From positions 1 to 7,804 of the forward strand of contig UQQA01000122.1 of assembly GCA_900543105.1 (NCBI GenBank): 7,804 bases of DNA. The letters run 5' to 3'. Origin of the DNA: an uncultured Ruminococcus sp. GTDB taxonomy: Bacteria; Bacillota; Clostridia; Oscillospirales; Ruminococcaceae. The position numbers and the translations under genes are program-made. The notes beneath the pieces were generated by a model. That model saw only the letters and a program-made list of their open reading frames with translations. It ran no database searches and was not told the origin of the DNA. Shown here piece after piece: positions 1 to 6,400 of this stretch (the first letter of the stretch is position 1; each line of letters opens with the position of its first letter).

Positions 1-90
1 AACACCAATAAAACTATAGACAAAAAATCTGCACAAAATCCATATATCAGAGCTTGTGCTTGATTTTTTGTATAGTTTTTAATTGGTGTT
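1..90. repeat. Large imperfect hairpin (33 bp of pairing in 90 nt)
   Basis: Four paired blocks are seen: 1-9 with 82-90, 10-18 with 71-79, 21-29 with 62-70 and 31-36 with 54-59. They are separated only by small bulges (19-20, 80-81, 30 and 60-61), leaving a 17-nt apical loop. No T-run follows at 91-106, so it does not look like a simple rho-independent terminator. It could be a MITE-like element with roughly 29-bp terminal repeats, an intergenic palindromic repeat, or a structured RNA. The window starts at its first base, so the left flank and any target-site duplication cannot be seen. Confidence 0.75.
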
Positions 91-106
91 TAGTATAAAA
101 TAAAAT

Positions 107-150
107 GAGGTATCGGGGACTGCTGCTGTTATTCCGTGTTTTCATACCTC
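107..150. other. Short stem-loop in the upstream intergenic region
   Basis: GAGGTAT at 107-113 pairs perfectly with ATACCTC at 144-150, and CGG at 114-116 can pair with CCG at 134-136 across a bulge. The loop is about 30 nt. There is no U-tract and I recognise no riboswitch or known RNA family. It lies upstream of the predicted transcription start of the large gene, so it is not part of that leader unless another promoter lies further upstream. Function unknown. Confidence 0.4.
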
Positions 151-201
151 GATGCGAAAGTATAAAGTTCACAAATGGGCAAAAAACACTTTTATTCAAA
201 A

Positions 202-233
202 AAAATCAGAAAAAAGGAAATTTTTCTGATTTT
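202..233. other. AT-rich 13-bp inverted repeat upstream of the -35
   Basis: Positions 202-214 are the exact reverse complement of 221-233, with a 6-nt loop at 215-220. The stem has only two G-C pairs, so it would be a weak terminator on either strand. It sits directly upstream of the -35 box within A- and T-tracts (181-233), where it could act as an UP element or bent DNA, or mark the end of an upstream transcript. The inverted repeat itself is certain; its role is not. Confidence 0.5.
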
Positions 234-236
234 ATC

Positions 237-265
237 TTGACCTTTTTTTACCATTGTGGTAAAAT
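237..265 (+). promoter_or_regulatory. Sigma-A type promoter of the large surface-protein gene
   Basis: The -35 TTGACC (237-242, 5 of 6 consensus) is separated by exactly 17 bp from the -10 TAAAAT (260-265, 5 of 6), and a TG at 257-258 makes an extended -10. The predicted start is near 272, giving a leader of about 80 nt before the ATG at 354. The A/T-tracts just upstream may act as an UP element. This is the only good promoter seen ahead of the gene. Confidence 0.7.
246..264. promoter_or_regulatory. Candidate operator palindrome overlapping the -10
   Basis: TTTTACCA (246-253), a 3-nt centre TTG, and TGGTAAAA (257-264) form a perfect 8-bp dyad. It covers the extended -10 and the end of the spacer, a place where a bound dimeric repressor would block RNA polymerase. 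I cannot match it to a named regulator. Part of the symmetry (TGGTAAAA) is also promoter sequence, so chance is a real alternative. Confidence 0.4.
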
Positions 266-293
266 AGTAGTGTAAAGTATTTTGTTCATAAAA

Positions 294-324
294 GTATATC
301 AGAATATATTTATGTCTGATATGC
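294..324 (+). promoter_or_regulatory. 5' leader hairpin
   Basis: ATATCAGA (296-303) pairs with TCTGATAT (315-322) around an 11-nt loop, with one wobble and one further pair outside it. It lies inside the predicted leader, ending 16 nt before the Shine-Dalgarno AGGGGG at 341-346, so it does not cover the ribosome site. It could stabilise the 5' end of a very long mRNA. This is inferred from pairing only. Confidence 0.4.
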
Positions 325-353
325 GGTTTTAAATTTTTATAGGGGGAAGACCA

Positions 354-476
354 ATGAAGAAAAAAACAAGCTTCAGCAGACTTGTTGCGGGACTTACTGC
401 GTTCTTGCTCGTTCTTGCTCCGATGCCATTCGGTGAAATGGGTATTTCAAACGGCATTGGCATCACAGCGAGCGCT
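354..476 (+). other. Signal peptide coding region (residues 1-41)
   Basis: Positive start MKKK, then a hydrophobic core at about residues 10-22, a longer flexible stretch and an ASA|EE site with small residues at -3 and -1, fitting signal peptidase I cleavage after Ala41. The 19 residues between core and cleavage site are long, so cleavage nearer Ala22 to Gly27 is an alternative. Mature chain about 2253 residues. Confidence 0.75.
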
Positions 477-3400
477 GAGGAAAGCAGCACTTCCGACAGC
501 ACGGGCGAAAACGGCTCCGGAGAGGGCGAAACACCTGACAGCGGAGATGAAAACGGCTCCGAAGAGGGCGGAACATCCGGCGGTGAAGATGAAAACGGCT
601 CAGATGAGGGCGGAAACAATTCTGGCAATAGTGATGAACCTGCCGATGAAGACAGCTCTGACGACAGTGAACAGCCCTCCGATGAAGATGAGGACAGTTC
701 CGATGATGCAGAGGTAAAAGAGATCTGGATCAGCGGTGATGAACTGGATATTCCCGACAGCGATGACCTTTTCAGCGAATATGTTGACATGACTTTCTAT
801 GATGACACTGATATCTCGGCTTTTGCTAATCCGAATTACGGCAGACAAAGTCTTACAAATGCTATGGATAGAGAAGTTTACGATCTTCTTAAAGAAGAGA
901 TCACAAAGATCGCAAACGGAACACGTTCCAATACGCAGATCACTCTCAATCTCAATCAATCGTGGTCTACTCTTGAAGATTCTTGGAATCAGGTAGTTCA
1001 TGCATTGCTTGTAGATCTTCCGTATGACTTTTATTGGTTTGATAAGACCACATCGTATGGTATAAGCGGATATTATAATGCACCTAAATTTTCATTTCCT
1101 GTTGCAAAAGCTTATGCTGTCTCAGGCACATATACAGCAGACACCAGGAAAACAAGCGCAGCTTCAAATGCTGCCGCAAATGCGAAAGCAATCGTGGATA
1201 AATATTCGGGCGCAAGTGACTATTCCAAGCTTTGCGGATATTTTTCGACAATATGCGATCTTGTTGAATACGATCACGATGCTGTTGATAATAATAGAGA
1301 TTATGGTGATCCGTGGCAGATAATCTATGCGTTTGATGGAGACCCGACGACCAACATCGTATGTGAGGGCTACTCAAAGGCATTCAAGTATCTCTGCGAC
1401 CTCAGCACATTCAAGAATTCTTCTATCGACAGTGCTCTTGTTACAGGTATGGCAGGCGGACGTCACATGTGGAACATCGTTTCAATCGACGATGTTTCCT
1501 ATTTTGTCGATGTGACTAACTGTGATAAAGGCGCACCGGGTTATAATGATAGCTATGGTTATCCCGATTATCTTTTCCTTAAGGGAGTAAGGAATCCTAA
1601 TGCAACCGGTTTTACAGCAGTCGGAAGGAACCTTACATTGAAGTATACCTATGATCAGGAAACGACAGAGATGTATTCTTCAGAATTCCTTACCGTTTCT
1701 GCTAAGGATTATGTTTCTTCTGATATAAAATGCACAGTCAATATCGAAGATGATGCATTGGCGCTTATAGTAAACGGCAAGCTTGCCGACAGCTCCTCTG
1801 TTACTGTAAATGCAGGCGATAAGCTGGAAGTATACGTCAGGATCAAGGATTTTATCAATAAAGCGATCAATTATTCATGCACAGGCGCACAGGTCAGCAC
1901 GGAGTTGTATTACAGTGATGACAGTACAGGCTTTATTGATAAGCTCACGCTTTCGGATTTTGATGAAAACGGCGCAGAACTGACTATTGAACTTGTTGAC
2001 AGCGAATGGGATGATGAGATCCTTTCGGGTCTTATCAAGCTTGATGTAGGCGAGGGAGTAAATGTTTATCCTTACAGCGATTCAGAGGATAAGCCGGTAT
2101 ATGATGATCCGCTTACAAGCGGCGATTATTATCCGGGCGGTCAAAAGGTTTGCATCACAGCTGACAGCAGTGCGCTTTCCGGTAAGTTTATAAGTGTAAA
2201 CGGTACACAGGCAGTCGGCAAGGTGAACAGCAGCGGTGTATATCAGATTGATGACTTTTATCTTTCGGGCATAAACGGCATGGCAAAGATCAGCATTGCA
2301 GACAAGGGATATAAATTCAATGCATACAACGGTGTGATCGGTTATGTCAACGGACGTGCAATAGAAAACGGCACTTATGTTGAAAACGGAAAGGTTATTG
2401 AGCTTAAAGCAATTATAGATAATTATATAAATTGCAAGCTCACAGTAAACGGAACAACGGTCGCTCCAAAGCTTGATGATGTGTATCATAGATATTTCAT
2501 ATATGAATATACGGTCAATGGTACAGATGTCAATGCAGAGCTTGTTGAAGAAAAATGGTCCGATGATGAGCTTTCAAAATATGTAAAGCTTGAAATTGGC
2601 GACAAAATTATGGTCTTTACTGTCGATGGAGATTCGGAGTATGATGCGGATCAGGACGTTGAAGAAGACGCTGTTTTAGAAAACGGTGAATATTATACAA
2701 AGGGTTATTACATAGAGATATATTCCGGAGGGGATTATGCCAAGGGAAGAAATATCCTGATAAATAACAAAGTTTACAAGCTCAATCTTGATAAAAATGG
2801 AAATTATTATCTCAGATATCTCGTAAACTGTCAGGAAGACACCCTGGCTATAGAATTTGAATCGGCTGTTACTGCTCAGGTCGGCAATTCAAGAATGGGC
2901 TTTGACACGCTCGATGAAGCCCTTGCATACATCAAAAAGAACGGAAGTGGCAAGGACATTACGGTTTTCCTCGATCATGAAATGACCATCACAAAGCTTG
3001 CAATTCCGAAAAATATATCCAGCTTCAAGCTCATAAACAGGAACGGCGCAAAAATCAGCTTCGATATGACAACGCTCGCTATCCCTGTTGATACAACGCT
3101 CGAAATCGACGGAGACGGTGAAAATCTCAAGCCTATCACCATCAGCGTTGCGGCAGGCAAGACGCTCAATTACGATTCATTCATACATTACGGCGGCGCT
3201 GTAACGGTAAAGGGTACAAATACCTCTGTTCTCAATATCAACAGCTATCTTACTATCGGCGGGATCTATACTTTTACTATCGGCGGGATCTCTACTTTCA
3301 GCGAAGTTAATGTTGCTGACGGAGTGGCTGTTTCGGTTGAGGGCAATGTAACCGGCGTTAAACTTTTCAACGGCGACTTGTGGCTCAAAGATCCGACGTA

Positions 3401-6400
3401 CACAGCAACTATCACGACATTCGGAAAGGGTACTGTCCGCCTTTATGACCATGACGGCAAAAATGCAAAGGTGACTGTTACCGATGTTGACGAGTACCTT
3501 AATGTTCAGCTGGTCGATCCGAATACTACAAATTTTACCGCAGTCGAAAGCGGCAGAACTATCCTTTGGGCAGGCTCGGCAAAGAACTTCACCGATAAGG
3601 TGACTGTTTCAAACAAAACTTCATCAAATCAGACGCTCAACGCATATCTTTACGGCAAGGAGATCAAGGCTGAATACGGCGAAGCTGTAACTGTCGTTGT
3701 CGATGAAAGATCAAAGGGTTATCCTAACCTTGAGCTTGCTCTTAAAGCTATAACAGATAAAGACAAAGACTATGAAATTATCCTGAATGATGATATCACG
3801 GTTTCAAAGCTCACACTTCCTAAGACCGCAAACAGCATCGTATTCAGCGGTTCGGGCAGCCTTAAGCTCAATATGACAGCACTGGCTATTCCCGTAAATA
3901 CGTCATTCTTCACCGATATTATCGGAACGAATGCAAAGCCTCTTGCTATAACTGTTGCAGCAGGAAAAACTCTTGAAATAAGCTGCGGCACAGAGAATAT
4001 CGGTGCAGTAAGGGGAGCAAACACATCTGCGCTTCATGTAAATAAGAGCAATACCTTTGACAGCGTTGCATCATTCAGCGAGGTAACTGTCGCAAACAAG
4101 GCAGTGCTTACCGTAAAGGGAAATGTTACGGCTGTGAAGCTTCTCCGAGGCACTATTGCGTTCCCCAATGCAAAATCCACCGCGGCTATAACAACTGCCG
4201 AGGATTCGGCTGTTATCCTTACCGATAATAACGGCACGGCAGCAAAGGTAACAGTATCGGGCGTTATCGGAACGCTCACAGTCAAATTCGTTGACAGCGA
4301 TAATAAGGTCATCTCGCTCCAGAGCGGCAGATCGATACTTATCGCAGGAGGAAAGACTGACTTTACAGACAAGATCACAGTTGAAAATGCTTCAACATCG
4401 GGCGAGAACCTTAATGCGTTCCTCTACGGCAAGGATATCAGAGCCGAATATGCGGGCGCAATAACTCTCAGTGATGGCACTGATACAAAAAATTATCCTA
4501 ATCTTGACCTTGCAGTCAAGGCTGTGAACGATGTTTCAAAGGACTATACATTTACGCTCAATGAAAACATCTTTGCTTCAAAGCTCACACTTCCTAAGAC
4601 TGCAAATAGCATCACATTTGACGGCACAGGTTCTCTTAACCTCAATATAACAGCACTCACTCTGCCTGTCGATACAACATTCAGGACTGAGCTTGTCGGC
4701 AAGAACGCAAAGCCTCTCGCTATAACTGTTACAGCAGGAAAAACTCTTGAAATAAGCTGCGGCACAGAAAATATCGGTGCAGTAAGGGGAGCAAACACAT
4801 CTGCGCTTCATGTAAATAAGAGCAATACCTTTGACAGCGTTGCATCATTCAGCGAGGTAACTGTCGCAAACAAGGCAGTGCTTACCGTAAAGGGAAATGT
4901 TACGGCTGTGAAGCTTCTCCGAGGCACTATTGCGTTCCCCAATGCAAAATCCACCGCGGCTATAACAACTGCCGAGGATTCGGCTGTTATCCTTACCGAT
5001 AATAACGGCACGGCAGCAAAGGTAACAGTATCGGGCGTTATCGGAACGCTCACAGTCAAATTCGTTGACAGCGATAATAAGGTCATCTCGCTCCAGAGCG
5101 GCAGATCGATACTTATCGCAGGAGGAAAGACTGACTTTACAGACAAGATCACAGTTGAAAATGCTTCAACATCGGGCGAGAACCTTAATGCGTTCCTCTA
5201 CGGCAAGGATATCAGAGCCGAATATGCGGGCGCAATAACTCTCAGTGATGGCACTGATACAAAAAATTATCCTAATCTTGACCTTGCAGTCAAGGCTGTG
5301 AACGATGTTTCAAAGGACTATACATTTACGCTCAATGAAAACATCTTTGCTTCAAAGCTCACACTTCCTAAGACTGCAAATAGTATCACATTTGACGGCA
5401 CAGGTTCTCTTAACCTCAATATGACAGCACTCACTCTGCCTGTCGATACAACATTCAGGACTGAGCTCGTCGGCAAGAACGCAAAGCCGCTTGCGATAAC
5501 CGTTGCGGCAGGAAAGACGCTCGATCTCTCCGATGTATTAAATATAGGAGCAGTTAAGGGATCAAAGACATCAGTTCTCAATATTAACAATTATGCTACG
5601 ATCGGCGGCATCTCGACATTCGGCGAGGTAAATGTTGCTGACAAGGCTGCAGTTTCCGTTGAGGGAAATGTTACCGCCGTAACACACTATAACGGTGCAT
5701 TATGGCTCAAAAATCCAAAATACACAGCGAATATCACAAACTTCGGAACGGGCGAAGTCGTTCTTTACGATATCGGCGGAAAGATCGCCAAGGTAACTGT
5801 CAGCAATGTTGACGCAAACGGCGAATTAAAGGTGAAGATCACCGACGACCTTTTCAATACGCTTGACCTCGCAGGCGGCAGAACTCTCCTCTACGCAGGC
5901 GGAAAGGATGACTTCACCGACAGGATCACTATCGAAAACACAAGCACGACCGCAAAGAAGCTTACCGCTTACCTTTACGGCAGGGAGATCAGAGCTGAAT
6001 ACGCTGAGGCAGTTACTGTATATAATGACGAAATAGAGATCGGAAACTATCCGAATCTCGACCTTGCTTTCAAGGAGATCGGAAATTCTAAAGGCAAGTA
6101 CACAGTGATGCTCAATGACGGCATCGCCGTTTCAAAGCTCACACTTCCGAAGAATGCTGACAGTATTAAATTTGATGGCAAGGGAAGTCTTGATCTCAAT
6201 ATGACAGCACTGTCGATCCCGACCAACACGGTATTCTGTGTTCCCGTAAACGGAACAAACGCAAAGCCGCTTGCAATAACTGTTGCGGCAGGAAAGGGTC
6301 TGGCGTTCAGCGATGGTTGTTTCGTATCAAATATCGGCGCAGTAAAGGGCGGAAAGGATTCGATCTTCTCCAATAAAGAAGAAAATACCGTAGACAGCAT

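Noticed and set aside
107..150. Riboswitch for the large gene
   Set aside because: There is no recognisable conserved core, and it lies upstream of the best transcription start at about 272.
202..233. Perfect inverted repeat as a rho-independent terminator
   Set aside because: The stem has only two G-C pairs and the following tract is interrupted (TTTATCTT), so I list it as an inverted repeat of unknown role.
329..790. Open frame on the - strand across the signal peptide and acidic linker (Ser/Pro-rich)
   Set aside because: It mirrors the biased Asp/Glu/Ser codons of the linker, and the opposite strand has a clear promoter, ribosome site and signal peptide.
382..1515. Overlapping + strand frames (382-717, 799-996, 1078-1323, 1327-1515)
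   Set aside because: They are out-of-frame shadows of the large gene, with unlikely composition and no domain content.
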